A stretch of DNA of 58,970 bases from Gammaproteobacteria bacterium (GTDB lineage Bacteria > Gemmatimonadota > Gemmatimonadetes > Longimicrobiales > Gaopeijiaceae). The position numbers were made by a program, and so were the translations under genes. The DNA lies in NCBI GenBank assembly GCA_028819075.1, contig JAPPMM010000010.1:1-58970 (forward strand), given 5' to 3'. This document shows positions 7,764 to 15,988 of the stretch, piece after piece. Under the pieces are notes generated by a model. The model ran no database searches. It had not been told where the DNA came from and worked only from the letters and a program-made list of their open reading frames with translations. Position 1 is the stretch's first letter; each line of letters opens with the position of its first letter.

Positions 7764-8365
7764 TGAGGTGGTCCCGGTTTTTGGACAGGTCGTTAAGGTG
7801 GATTCCGGTATCAAACGGGAGGCACCGAGATGGCCAGGAAGAGACGACGATTCACGGCGGAGTTCAAGGGCCGGGTGGCGCTGGAGGCGCTGCGGGAGCG
7901 CGACAGCGTGCAGGCGATCGCCGCGCGGCACGAGCTTCATCCCAACCAGGTGAGCGCCTGGAAGCGGCAGTTGCTGGACGCCGTGCCGGAGGTGTTCGCC
8001 CGGGACGGGAGGCGCAAGCGCGCCAAGGAGCATGAGGCGAAGATCCACGACCTGCACGCGAAGATCGGAGAGCTTACGGTCGAGCGGGATGGAGCGCTGA
8101 GCCTGTCGAGGCAGTGCGTCTGCTGGGCGTGAGCCGGTCGTCGCTGTACTACCGGCCGAAGGGCGAGAGCGCGGAGAACCTGGCGCTGATGCGGCGCATG
8201 GACGGGCTTCACATGGACTATCCGTTCTACGGGAGCCGGCAGATGATGCGGCACCTGCGCCGGGAAGGCGTCATCGTGGGCCGGCACCGGATCCGGCGGC
8301 TCATGCGGCTGATGGGGGTGGAGGCGACCTACCGGCGGCCGCGGACGAGCGCGGCGAACCCTAGG
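7764..8365 (+). mobile_element. Truncated IS3-family element
   Basis: The left end TGAGGTGGTCCCGGTTTTTGG at 7764 has the TG start and composition of IS3 inverted repeats. It is followed by orfA and part of orfB. Homology to the transposase stops near 8365 (after the YRRPRTSAANP motif) and no right end was found, so the 3' two thirds of orfB, including its DDE core, are lost. Confidence 0.75.
7830..8365 (+). pseudogene. IS3-family transposase orfA/orfB remnant
   Basis: OrfA (ATG 7830) begins MARKRRRFTAEFKGRVALEA and has the helix-turn-helix and leucine-zipper pattern of IS3 orfA up to KIGELTVERD near residue 89. An internal deletion then joins it to orfB, and the frame breaks (stop at 8132). 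OrfB continues in another frame from about 8114 (LLGVSRSSLYYRPKGES, then FYGSRQMMRHLRREG) and ends without its catalytic domain. It cannot encode an active transposase. Confidence 0.82.
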
Positions 8366-8689
8366 CGCTCCGGCTCCCCCAGGGTGGGGCCGATCACATC
8401 CATCATGAAGTGGTTTGGTCATGGTTCTCTTCTTCGGGGAGGTTGCGTAAATTGGCCTGATGCCCGCCTGTCCGGGGGATGGCCCGCCACAAGGTGTAGG
8501 AACATTACTCGCCTCGCATCAGGCATGCCAGTTCCGAATTCGGAGCTCCCGGACTCCAGACTCGGTGCGAGGCCGCCTTCCGTCTCATACGCGGTTCGCC
8601 TCGTCCGGGCTTCGGCGGAACGGACGTCCAAGCCGCCGACCTAGCCGGTCCCGGCGAGCCGGATCATGCTTCTGGGGACGACCGCACCA
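8366..8689. other. No gene recognised; IS-associated debris
   Basis: No convincing reading frame. Some GC-rich stem-like stretches occur around 8560-8625 (ggccgc ... gcggttc), loosely like the domain IV ends of group II introns, but I cannot confirm any intron structure. Confidence 0.3.
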
Positions 8690-8800
8690 CAGCCTACGCC
8701 TTCGCCCACCGCACGCTGGTCCGATTCGAGCACCACGGCCTCGGGAGGCTCGACAGGGACTGGTGAAACGGTTCATCGAGAGGGCCCTCCGAACCCGTCA
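8690..8800 (+). pseudogene. Fragment of an IS481-like integrase
   Basis: Translation gives AYAFAHRTLVRFEHHGLGRL and, after a one-base shift, GLVKRFIERA. This matches the N-terminal part of the transposase remnant at 33792-34330 (AYAFVRRTLVRFAYHGLRKP ... GLVKRYLEKV). Only about 35 codons survive and the frame is broken. 8801-9033 shows nothing else. Confidence 0.5.
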
Positions 8801-9033
8801 CGAAGGTGGTCCGTCTGGTTCGAGGTCGGATCGACCTAAAGGAGGCCACTACCGCAGGCGCTTGATCCATTACGGCCAAACCGACGACGACCGTCGGTCC
8901 GCCCGCGAACCGTACGGGGCGGGTGCCTCGGGGATGCTTGGCGAGGCGGCCACCGTCGCTGCCGGTCTTGTGGCAGTCAGGGGTTTCTGCGAGAATAGCG
9001 CAACAACTTCTACCTGCATGACGAGGGAGCTCG

Positions 9034-9225
9034 ATGAGCACAGACACTGTCGCAGTGATCGTGACGATCTTGCTGGCCGTGGGAGCCGCCTATGCGGCGC
9101 TTTCTCGCCGAATTGATAATGGCCTCGCCCGACTCGGGGAGCGGCTCGCCCATGTGGAGGGGATCATCCAAGGCTGGCTGAATCCGCTTCCACCGAAGGT
9201 GCGTGACCAGGAGGAGGCAGACTGA
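9034..9225 (+). CDS. Small single-pass membrane protein
   Basis: 63 aa. Residues 4-23 (DTVAVIVTILLAVGAAYAAL) are a membrane segment, followed by an amphipathic helix (SRRIDNGLARLGERLAHVEG), so it looks like a small anchored coiled-coil protein. GAGGGAG lies before the ATG. Its stop overlaps the start of the next gene by one base (TGATG), so the two are co-translated. No family recognised. Layout resembles small membrane/coiled-coil proteins common near mobile elements. Confidence 0.6.
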   Translation: MSTDTVAVIVTILLAVGAAYAALSRRIDNGLARLGERLAHVEGIIQGWLNPLPPKVRDQEEAD

Positions 9226-9449
9226 TGGCACGAGAACGACCGGACACGTGGTGCTATGTGATCAAAAAACATGGCAGGATCGTTCATGTGGGGATCACGA
9301 CCGGCCCGGCCCGGCGTGAACGGGAGCACCAGCGGACCTTCGGCGATAATGTCCGGATGGAGCTTATCGGAACGGGTCCGTACGCTCACAGTGTTGCGAA
9401 AGCTTGGGAGGACGAACAGCGGCGTCTGGGGTACCCGACCGGCCCTTGA
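9225..9449 (+). CDS. Small GIY-YIG-like protein
   Basis: 74 aa, beginning MARERPDTWCYVIKKHGR. The stretch CYVIKKHGRIVHVGITTGP followed by RREREHQ matches the core of GIY-YIG nuclease domains (Y-V-I ... V-G-I-T ... R-x-EH). It ends after about 70 residues and lacks a clear C-terminal glutamate motif, so it may be a minimal or inactive member. ATG overlaps the stop of the membrane protein before it. Together they could be a small membrane-recruited module; function is not known. Confidence 0.5.
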   Translation: MARERPDTWCYVIKKHGRIVHVGITTGPARREREHQRTFGDNVRMELIGTGPYAHSVAKAWEDEQRRLGYPTGP

Positions 9450-9455
9450 AGACCT

Positions 9456-9536
9456 ATGAAGGCACGGCTTGAACCCCGATTTCGGCAAGACCCGATCGGG
9501 GGGGCGGTTGCCGTATTGAAAGCGGGGCTGTAACCC
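9456..9536 (+). repeat. Two short degenerate repeats, third copy at 51346
   Basis: ATGAAGGCACGGCTTGAACC at 9456 and ATTGAAAGCGGGGCTGTAAC at 9515 are about 60 bases apart and alike. A closer relative of the second lies at 51346-51366. In both the second and third copies the next 40 bases also match loosely (gatgcggac.ggctcggcg). I regard them as dispersed hairpin-type repeats, not a CRISPR array. Confidence 0.35.
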
Positions 9537-9580
9537 AGCGTCGGATGCGGACGGGCTCGGCGGCGTTTCCCGCAGCGACT

Positions 9581-9774
9581 TGGCGGCGGTCTGCGGGGTG
9601 GACGACGCGGGAGTCGCCGTGGGAGCAGGGGTGGAGATGGCGTTGCCAGGTAGTTCCGGTGTGAGTGTTGGCATGGAGGGAATCTGCTACCGGGGCCTGA
9701 AGGAGCAGTCGGGCAACGAACAGACGAGGTTCGTGACGTTCCAAGCAGGCTTCGTCCTCCCGCTCGGCCGATGA
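9581..9774 (+). pseudogene. C-terminal fragment of a beta-barrel protein
   Basis: The frame reads GVAVGAGVEMALPGSSGVSV and FQAGFVLPLGR and ends at a stop. It is nearly the same as the last 60 residues of the beta-barrel gene at 21375-22013 (GVAMGAGVEMALPGSSGASV ... VQAGFVFPLG). The upstream two thirds and the signal peptide are absent. It is a duplicated 3' end, not a working gene. Confidence 0.75.
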
Positions 9775-10135
9775 CTGTCGCGTACCTGCACGTCCCAAAC
9801 GGCAACCCTGTCGATGAGCCACGCCCGCCTCGACGGCGGCGAAGAAAGGTGTACGAAGCGTGGGGACGGGCGAGGTCGGGGCACGGCCATGCAGCACCTC
9901 TCGGGGACGGCTTCGCTCGGCATCGGGGCCGTGGTCGACTTCTTGACTACGGGCAGAAGACCTGAGAGCACGCCGAGTCTTGACTTCCACGACACGGAGG
10001 TGATCGCGGTCACCGAGACACCGGTTCCGGGGTTGGCCGTCCACCGGCCCGGGCTTGGCGTCTTGCGCATGCCGGGGACGGCCACCGACATTTCCGACAC
10101 AGAGCCATTGCAGGGTGCCTTCCAGCTAGGAATCG
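9581..10135 (+). repeat. Duplicated block, copy A (copy B at 21824-22385)
   Basis: The barrel fragment and about 360 bases after its stop match the end of the intact barrel gene and the region after it. Shared stretches include GGCCATGCAGCA, ACGCCC/ACACCGGTT..GGGGTT.GCCGTCCACC, and GAGCCATTGCAGGGTGCCTTCC. The non-coding part is conserved about as well as the coding part, so a whole segment was copied. Confidence 0.65.
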
Positions 10136-10628
10136 TTGGTCTGGGAGCGGCCGGAAGGGCTGGGCGTAGCGGTGAGCAAACGCGCCTGCCCCCGAACCCG
10201 TAGCAGGCCCTCGGACTGCCGGGTCGCTTGTCTCTTCCATTCTTGGAAATACCCGCTTGATTTGCAGGACCGGGTCACATGGGGATAGCCCGGTCTGCTG
10301 GATAAGCAGGAAGGCCAGTGCGAATCGCCCCCCTGTCGTTTGACGCTCCGATGCGGCATGGGCAGGAGTGCCGAATGCGGCTGCGAACGCGCCCGGGCCA
10401 TGCCGGCCGACGGCGATGGCGAGCGCCGCCCAAGCCGGCTTGCGGGCGAGCAACATCCCCCACGATATCGCGTCACGGCCCCAACCAAGGCCGGTTCCGG
10501 AGGAGACGGGCTCAGTGGTTACCCGGGGCATCTCGCAACGGATCCCGCCGATGCTGCATCCCCTTTGTAGAACGACCGCGTTCGGCGCGAGCCGCATCGG
10601 GCAAGATCACTGCGCCACGGGGGTGCAT
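10136..10628. other. No gene recognised
   Basis: Open frames here lack initiation signals and family resemblance. The segment separates the duplicated block from the ATG of the membrane protein at 10629. No inverted repeats of note were seen. Confidence 0.3.
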
Positions 10629-11384
10629 ATGACCGAGACCAGGTCCCATCCGCAGCCGGAATCCGGTTTCCCCAGGCGAATCGCGATCTGGGTTGTCGTC
10701 CTTCTGGCCGTGTACCTCGCGTATTCGGCGACCCACTTCTGGGGGCGTCCGGATGCGGTGCCTGACTTCTTCGCGCTGGTGGTCAGGCGTCTCCCTCTCA
10801 TCGTTGTCCAGATCCTCCCCGCTGCGGTGTTTGCCGCCGCCCTGGGTGGATGCGGCATCTTCGGTTCTGCGGGTACGGCCGCGCGTCTCTGGATTCTCCT
10901 GGCAACGTTGGCCCTGGCGGCATACGCCCTGCCGGCGCTTGTGTGGCCCGCCTTCGCGCATTGGACCGGCGCCGACTGGCCGCTTCCCGCCGCCCTGCTC
11001 GATTCCGTAAGATCCGCCCGAGCCGCTGCGGAGGCGGCGACGGGCAACGAGGCCGCGAGGCACTTGCGTGGAGCGGCGAACGATCTCGCGACGCTGATCG
11101 TGCCGATTGCGAACGCGGCGTTCGTCCTGCTCGCCACCGTGCTCGGTGATCTGGCCGGAAGATTGACTGGCGGACTGTCCACCTGGACCCGCTACGCCAC
11201 GCGCTGGCTCACAGGCGGAGTACTGTTCGTGGCGTTCTGGATTCCCGTGGCCGTGGCCGACGAACTGGTCCAATATTACGCGGCCTGGGGAGGTCTGCTG
11301 TTCGTCCTCCCGCTGTGTGTGCCGTCCATTGCGGCAGGGATCCTGTTCGCCTTCGTCCGCCCGGACCGCGAGCCCCGCCGTTGA
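10629..11384 (+). CDS. Polytopic membrane protein upstream of the sigma factor
   Basis: 251 aa from ATG 10629. About six membrane segments are visible: 17-37 (IAIWVVVLLAVYLAYSATHF), 50-70, 80-105, a hydrophilic loop with RSARAAAEAATGNEAARH, then LIVPIANAAFVLLATVLG, LTGGVLFVAFWIPVAV and GLLFVLPLCVPSIAAGILFAF. I do not recognise the family. The end overlaps the TTG start proposed for the ECF sigma gene (TTGA), so the two are likely co-expressed. It could act in signal input to the sigma/anti-sigma pair, but that rests only on the arrangement. Confidence 0.65.
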   Translation: MTETRSHPQPESGFPRRIAIWVVVLLAVYLAYSATHFWGRPDAVPDFFALVVRRLPLIVVQILPAAVFAAALGGCGIFGSAGTAARLWILLATLALAAYALPALVWPAFAHWTGADWPLPAALLDSVRSARAAAEAATGNEAARHLRGAANDLATLIVPIANAAFVLLATVLGDLAGRLTGGLSTWTRYATRWLTGGVLFVAFWIPVAVADELVQYYAAWGGLLFVLPLCVPSIAAGILFAFVRPDREPRR

Positions 11385-11938
11385 CCCCGCGCGATGGCGG
11401 CACCGGCTTCGACCGGGAGCGATTTCATGCGGGAGACCGGGCGCTGTTTCGCGACCTGGTCCGCGAGACGTCCCCGCGCATGCTGCGGCTGATCCGTGGC
11501 TATGCCCGGGATGACGACCACGCGGCCGATCTGTTGCAACTCTGCTGGGTCCGCATCTACCGCAAGCGTGCGCGCTTCGCCGGTACCGGATCCTTTCTCG
11601 GGTGGGCGCTGACGGTGTGCAGGAATGTCTGCCGGACGGAGGCACGCAAACGTCGGTACGGACGCCTGGTCCGCCTTGACGACCACGGCGATCTCCCCGA
11701 CCACACACCCGATCCGGCCGACCAGTTGAACCGCCAGGAGCGGGCGGCCGCGCTGTACCGGGCGCTCGAGCGGCTCAGGGAGCGCGAGCGGGACGCGATC
11801 CTGCTGCGCATCCTCGAAGGCCGGAGCACTGCCGAGGTGGCGCGGATGCTGGCCGTGAAGGAGGTGTCAGTCCGCTCGCTGATCCATCGGGGCCTGAAGA
11901 AGCTGCGCCAGATGGACCGGCTCGGCGTCGAGACCTGA
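11381..11938 (+). CDS. ECF-type RNA polymerase sigma factor
   Basis: About 185 aa. Region 2 spans roughly FRDLVRETSPRMLRLIRGYA through FAGTGSFLGWALTVCRNVCR (-10 recognition). Region 4 has ALERLRERERDAILLRILEG and STAEVARMLAVKEVSVRSLI with a helix-turn-helix (-35 recognition). No obvious start with a strong ribosome site exists; TTG 11381 overlaps the previous stop by four bases and gives normal family length, while a GTG/ATG-like start further upstream would overlap the membrane gene by about 70 bases. It directs RNA polymerase to a stress or envelope regulon and is presumably held by the protein encoded 19 bases downstream. Confidence 0.85.
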   Translation: MTPRDGGTGFDRERFHAGDRALFRDLVRETSPRMLRLIRGYARDDDHAADLLQLCWVRIYRKRARFAGTGSFLGWALTVCRNVCRTEARKRRYGRLVRLDDHGDLPDHTPDPADQLNRQERAAALYRALERLRERERDAILLRILEGRSTAEVARMLAVKEVSVRSLIHRGLKKLRQMDRLGVET

Positions 11939-11957
11939 TAACCAAAGGAGAACCCCC

Positions 11958-13631
11958 ATGCTGAAGAAGATGCGAACGCTGTCCGGTCGGCGCGGTGCCG
12001 GGCGGGTCGATGTGGACGCTCAGACGACCGACCGTCTCGTCTCGGCCGCCGTGGAGGGCGAGGCAGCACCGACTGCGACGTCGGCGGATGGAACGGTTGA
12101 TGCGGAGGTGGCCGAGACGCTGCGCCTGATCGTCTCGATCCGGCAGGTCGGCGCCTCCGACACGCCGCTCCCAGAGCCCAGCGTGGACGCGATCATGGGC
12201 ACCTTGGAGCGCGAGGCGCGAGGCGTTCCCCGACAGCGTCCGTGGCGGGAGGGCCTGGGCATGGTCTCGGGCTTCGTGGCCTGCACTTTGACGCTCGGAT
12301 CCGGCTTGCTCCTCATGGGCGGAACCAGCTACCTCGGACCTCCCGATTCAGTCGCGACACCGGTTCTGGCTGCCGCGGTCGCGTCTCTCGCAGCCCTGGC
12401 AAGTGTGCTCGTTCACAGTCAACGGCGGCTACTGCAGCCAATCCTGCCGCTGCTGATGCTCGTGACGCTCGGCATTGGCGCGTGCGCCCCAACGCTCCCG
12501 GACACATCGACGGCCGAGGTCGAGATCGACCCTTCCGCGCTCACGACCTTCCGGGAAGGCGAGGAGTTGTGGGGGGTGCGCGACATCATCGAGTCCGGCG
12601 AGGTGATCTGGGTGCTCACCGGAGCCGCACCCTTTCTGCGGGCGTACGATCGCTCCGGCCGGATGCTCGCCGACTTCGGCAGCTCGGGCCAGGGGCCGGG
12701 GGAACTCCGCAACCCCTGGATCCTGTCCGCGGCGACGTCCGCCGGCGAGGTGGTCGCGTGGGATCTCGCCACCCGCAGGCGCTCGGTGTTCGATGCAACG
12801 GGCAACTTCGTGAGTTCGACGCCCACAGCCATCGCCCGGGAATCCGTTCGCGCCAGTATCAGGAGCGTGACCTTCGGCGATCCGTTTCGAGTCGTCGAGG
12901 ACAACTCCGGATTCTGGATGGCCAGCTATCCCGATGGGATCAGCCGGGGTGACGACTTCTGGGGAGGCAGAATCGTGCGGTACGCGCACGGTGATGCCGA
13001 GCCGGTCGTGGTCGTGGACTTCAGCGTCGACCTTCCCGGAGCCGCGAGCCGCGTTCCGGCCATGGGTCTTGGCCCGGTGCCGCTCTGGGACGGGTGTGCC
13101 GATGGGGTCGCCGCCGTGCTCGACCCGGTCGACCGGAGCCTTCATCTCTACCGCCCCAGCGGCACGAAGGACAGGCAGATCGCGCTTCCGTGGACCGGGC
13201 GTCCGCTGTCGTACGAGGAGCGATTGGGCTATGTCCGCGCGATGATGCGTCACGAGATGCAAGGAGCGAACGTCGCCGCCGACGAGATCGAACGCGCCGC
13301 GACGGACCTGCTCGCGCGTGCGGGCGACCACCTGGCCGCGGAAGCCCCGCTCGGGATCGATCTGCGCTGTGCCCCGGGACGGATCTGGATTCGGGAGTTC
13401 GATGGTTCGTCCCATCCTCTCGGATACGGCAGGACCTGGATGACGGTTACCCTTGACGATGCCGCCCCACGGTTCCAGAAGGCCGTCTTTCCCGATGGGT
13501 TCACACCCTATCGCCTGACGGACTCGGTCGCGATCGGCGTGGTGACGGACTCCGAGGAGCTACAGCGTGTTGCGGTCGTGCGCTTGGCCACCGTTCCATC
13601 GGAGCCAATACCCACTTTGGCAGGTCGTTGA
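11958..13631 (+). CDS. Anti-sigma-like membrane protein fused to a six-bladed beta-propeller
   Basis: 557 aa; AAAGGAG precedes ATG 11958. Residues 1-95 are cytosolic and acidic, without the HxxxCxxC zinc motif of ZAS anti-sigmas. Membrane segments lie at about 101-122, 131-152 and 160-176. The third ends in LGIGACAPT, a lipobox-like sequence. Residues 190-555 form a propeller of the 6-bladed type, with GSSGQGPGELRNPW around 245, a hallmark of the family. Two readings are possible: a true fusion in which an outside propeller sensor controls the sigma factor, or an in-frame join of a small anti-sigma gene and a lipoprotein gene. It follows the sigma gene directly. Confidence 0.7.
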   Translation: MLKKMRTLSGRRGAGRVDVDAQTTDRLVSAAVEGEAAPTATSADGTVDAEVAETLRLIVSIRQVGASDTPLPEPSVDAIMGTLEREARGVPRQRPWREGLGMVSGFVACTLTLGSGLLLMGGTSYLGPPDSVATPVLAAAVASLAALASVLVHSQRRLLQPILPLLMLVTLGIGACAPTLPDTSTAEVEIDPSALTTFREGEELWGVRDIIESGEVIWVLTGAAPFLRAYDRSGRMLADFGSSGQGPGELRNPWILSAATSAGEVVAWDLATRRRSVFDATGNFVSSTPTAIARESVRASIRSVTFGDPFRVVEDNSGFWMASYPDGISRGDDFWGGRIVRYAHGDAEPVVVVDFSVDLPGAASRVPAMGLGPVPLWDGCADGVAAVLDPVDRSLHLYRPSGTKDRQIALPWTGRPLSYEERLGYVRAMMRHEMQGANVAADEIERAATDLLARAGDHLAAEAPLGIDLRCAPGRIWIREFDGSSHPLGYGRTWMTVTLDDAAPRFQKAVFPDGFTPYRLTDSVAIGVVTDSEELQRVAVVRLATVPSEPIPTLAGR

Positions 13632-13693
13632 GGAGCGGTGATCCGCACGTGCGGTAGGAGGTGATCGCCTGTTCGGCGAAGGGAATTGGGCTC

Positions 13694-14932
13694 ATGAGTT
13701 TTTCGAAGACGACGCTACGAGTTACGACTGCGGTCATCATCACGGTGCTGCTCGGCGGAGGGACCTACCTGAGGCTTCGCCCCACTCCGGAGGAAGAGGA
13801 TGCCGCAGCCCCTGCCGAGGCGACTGCGCTCGAAGTGCGCGAGGCCTCGCTGGAGAGCTTTGCCCGGCGCGCACAACCGGTTAGCGGGGCACGCGTGCTG
13901 CGCGATACGCTCTGGATCCGCATCGCGGCGTCGGCGCGCGCGGCCGCGTTCCGCCAGGCCACTCTCTCGGCCCGCGTTGCCGGCCAGGTGCGGGATGTGA
14001 TGGTGCGCGAGAACGATCCGGTTGACGCCGATGCCTTCCTCATCCAGATCGACACCACCGAGTACGCGCTGGCGCTGGCGCGCGCCACCAGCAGTCTCAC
14101 CGGCGCCCAGGCCGAATACGAGCAGATCGTGCTCTTCGACGACGAGATCGCCGATCCCCAGGTGCGGGCGGAGCGGGCGCGCGTCGCGCGGTCGCGCAGC
14201 GGTCTGAACGAGGCCACGGTGAACGTTCGCCAAGCGGAGCTGGAACTCTCGTGGACGCGCATCGGCGCGCCCTTCGCCGGGCGGATCGCCGACCTGCTGG
14301 TCGTGGCCGGCCAGCTCGTGGCACAGAACGACGAGTTGGTCACCATCGTGGAACTGGACCCGATCAAGGTCGAGGCCCGGGTGCTGGAGGGGGAAATCGG
14401 ACTCCTGGACGAGGGCCGGCGCGCCACCATGACCTTCGCCGCGTTTCCCGGCGAAACCTTCACCGGTACGGTGGAGACCATCAACCCGGTTATCGATGTC
14501 GAGACCCGCGCGGCACGCGTGACCGTGCTGCTGTCCAACCCCGGCGGCCGGATCAAGCCCGGCATGTACGCAAACGTCTCGCTGGACGCGCAGCACTTCA
14601 CCGACCGTATCCTGGTCCCGCGCTCGGCTGTGCTCGAGCGCGACCGGCGCACCATGCTCTTCGTCTTCGATGAAGAGGAAGCGGAGATCGGCCGCGCCGA
14701 GTGGCGCTACGTCACCACCGGGCTGGAGAACGACCGAGTAGTGGAGATCGTGGAGAACCCGGAAACCTCGATGGTCGATCCCGGAGAGATCGTGCTCGTC
14801 GACGGTCACCACTTCCTCGGGCACGACGCAGCCGTCCAGCTCGCCGAGGAAGACATCGCCGCTGGTGCCGGAGCTTCCGCGGGGTCGGGACGCACGGCAG
14901 ATACCCCAACTCGTTGGCGGCCGCGTCGGTAA
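13694..14932 (+). CDS. RND efflux periplasmic adaptor (membrane fusion protein)
   Basis: 412 aa; ATG 13694 with GAAGGGAATTGGG upstream. Residues 8-25 are an N-terminal membrane anchor. The lipoyl-like half motifs (ARVAGQVRDVMVRENDPVDA and RIGAPFAGRIADLLVVAGQL) flank a short helical hairpin (about 120-185). The beta-barrel domain follows (VEARVLEGEIGLLDEG) and then the membrane-proximal domain (DRILVPRSAVLERDRR). This is the HlyD/AcrA-type adaptor that links an inner-membrane pump to an outer channel. No pump gene follows; instead IS debris begins at about 14935. The last 25 residues are low complexity, so the tail may be altered by that insertion. Confidence 0.88.
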   Translation: MSFSKTTLRVTTAVIITVLLGGGTYLRLRPTPEEEDAAAPAEATALEVREASLESFARRAQPVSGARVLRDTLWIRIAASARAAAFRQATLSARVAGQVRDVMVRENDPVDADAFLIQIDTTEYALALARATSSLTGAQAEYEQIVLFDDEIADPQVRAERARVARSRSGLNEATVNVRQAELELSWTRIGAPFAGRIADLLVVAGQLVAQNDELVTIVELDPIKVEARVLEGEIGLLDEGRRATMTFAAFPGETFTGTVETINPVIDVETRAARVTVLLSNPGGRIKPGMYANVSLDAQHFTDRILVPRSAVLERDRRTMLFVFDEEEAEIGRAEWRYVTTGLENDRVVEIVENPETSMVDPGEIVLVDGHHFLGHDAAVQLAEEDIAAGAGASAGSGRTADTPTRWRPRR

Positions 14933-15049
14933 CGAAGATCCGGCCGGGTGTTGTGGGGGAGGCTCCAGACCGTGGATCGCAGTGCCCCCCATCGGTCGGT
15001 CGGTCCTCCGTTGATCTCGGGACACGAGTGGAGCAAGGCAGATGGCCGA

Positions 15050-15543
15050 AGCGACGACGAGGGCGGTGCGAAGCGGATTGAAGGACGGCAGGCGATCAGG
15101 GACTCAAAGAAGCTCGCCGAGTTGCTTGAGGACTTGCGGCCCGGTGGAAGGGGACGAAGCCTACTTCGGCGGCAAGCGGAAGAAACTGGTGGGAACGGGT
15201 CGCGGTCCGGTCGGGAAGACTGCGGTCGTCGCGGCCCGGGACAGGGCGACCGGGCAGGTCTCGGCCCGCTTGATCGAGCGCACGGAAAAAGCGACGTTTG
15301 CAGGGTTTCGTGGATCGCTACGCGAGCCTGGGCGCGCAACGCTACACGGACGACACCCGCACTCACAAGGGCGCGGATCGGCGGAACGAGACGGTGAGGC
15401 ACTCGGTTGGCGAGTACGTCCGGGGCATGGCGCACACCAATTCCGTCGAGTCCTTCTGGGCGACGTTGAAGCGAGCGCATAAAGGGACGTTCCACCGTTT
15501 GAGCGCGAAGCACCTACAGCGGCACGGAGTACGAGCAACGAAA
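15050..15543 (+). pseudogene. Frameshifted IS1595-type transposase
   Basis: Pieces in three frames make one transposase: GRQAIRDSKKLAELLEDLRP, VEGDEAYFGGKRKKLVG through TEKATFAGF, then FVDRYASLGAQRYTDDTRTH, RHSVGEYVRGMAHTNSVESF and RLSAKHLQR. The last two motifs match the intact transposase at 2607-3539 (HSVGEFVRGQAHINGMESF). The N-terminal zinc ribbon is gone and at least two frameshifts occur, so it is dead. It directly precedes a methyltransferase fragment. Confidence 0.82.
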
Positions 15544-15640
15544 GTTCGTCCGAACTTCCGCAGCCGGACCGTCTGGACGGGTGATAACCTCGACATCCTG
15601 CGGGGCATCAACTCGGAATCGGTCGAGTTGCTGTCGCAAC
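15544..15640 (+). pseudogene. N-terminal fragment of a DNA methyltransferase
   Basis: Fused in frame to the transposase remnant is VRPNFRSRTVWTGDNLDILR followed by GINSESVELL. This matches the start of beta-class methyltransferases (NRTLWTGDNLDILRG...SVDLIYLDPPFNS) up to just before the catalytic DPPF motif, which is missing. So this element also carried a methyltransferase behind its IS1595 transposase, as in the intact element at 567-3641, but from a different subgroup. Confidence 0.6.
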
Positions 15641-15666
15641 GGAGACACCTACAGGAGCAACGGACG

Positions 15667-15945
15667 ATGAAGCCCCAGCATCAGGACGGACCGGCGGGAA
15701 TCACGCGCCGGAACATCGCGGATCACGTGCGGGCAGCTGTCGAACGTGGCGAGTTCACGTTCGGGCCAGAACCCCGGATCGTGGAAGTCAGGATCGGCGG
15801 GGAAGCGTTCAATGTGCGCGGCTGGGACGCGCTCTATCCGCCCCCGCCGGTCCCCTTGGATCCGATGGACCTTCCGGGTCGCGCACTCGTGGAGCACGAG
15901 TTCGACGAATTGGAACGGGAGTTCATGGTGGAGCGAGGAGCGTGA
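15667..15945 (+). CDS. Hypothetical 92-aa protein, first of a three-gene unit
   Basis: Starts MKPQHQDGPAGITRRNIADH. ATG 15667 is chosen because the same start and upstream bases (cggagacacctacaggag) recur before the paralogue at 24881. The product has a helical N-terminus (NIADHVRAAVERGEF) and a C-terminal LVEHEFDELEREFMVERGA. No domain recognised. The gene after it starts 43 bases downstream. The near-identical copy at 24881 shows that it has been duplicated with its leader. Possibly a cargo gene left from the decayed IS1595 element. Confidence 0.6.
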   Translation: MKPQHQDGPAGITRRNIADHVRAAVERGEFTFGPEPRIVEVRIGGEAFNVRGWDALYPPPPVPLDPMDLPGRALVEHEFDELEREFMVERGA

Positions 15946-15988
15946 ATCCCCTGCGAGCAAAGGAATACACCCACAGGGAAGCAAGAGC

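Noticed and set aside
8540-8640. Possible group II intron end (stem before gcggttcg)
   Set aside because: The stem is short, no domain V was found and no intron-encoded RT is near; the RT at 5741 is of a different class.
9456-9536. CRISPR-like spacing of two similar repeats
   Set aside because: Only two imperfect copies about 60 bases apart, with no third unit in line and no cas genes in the window.
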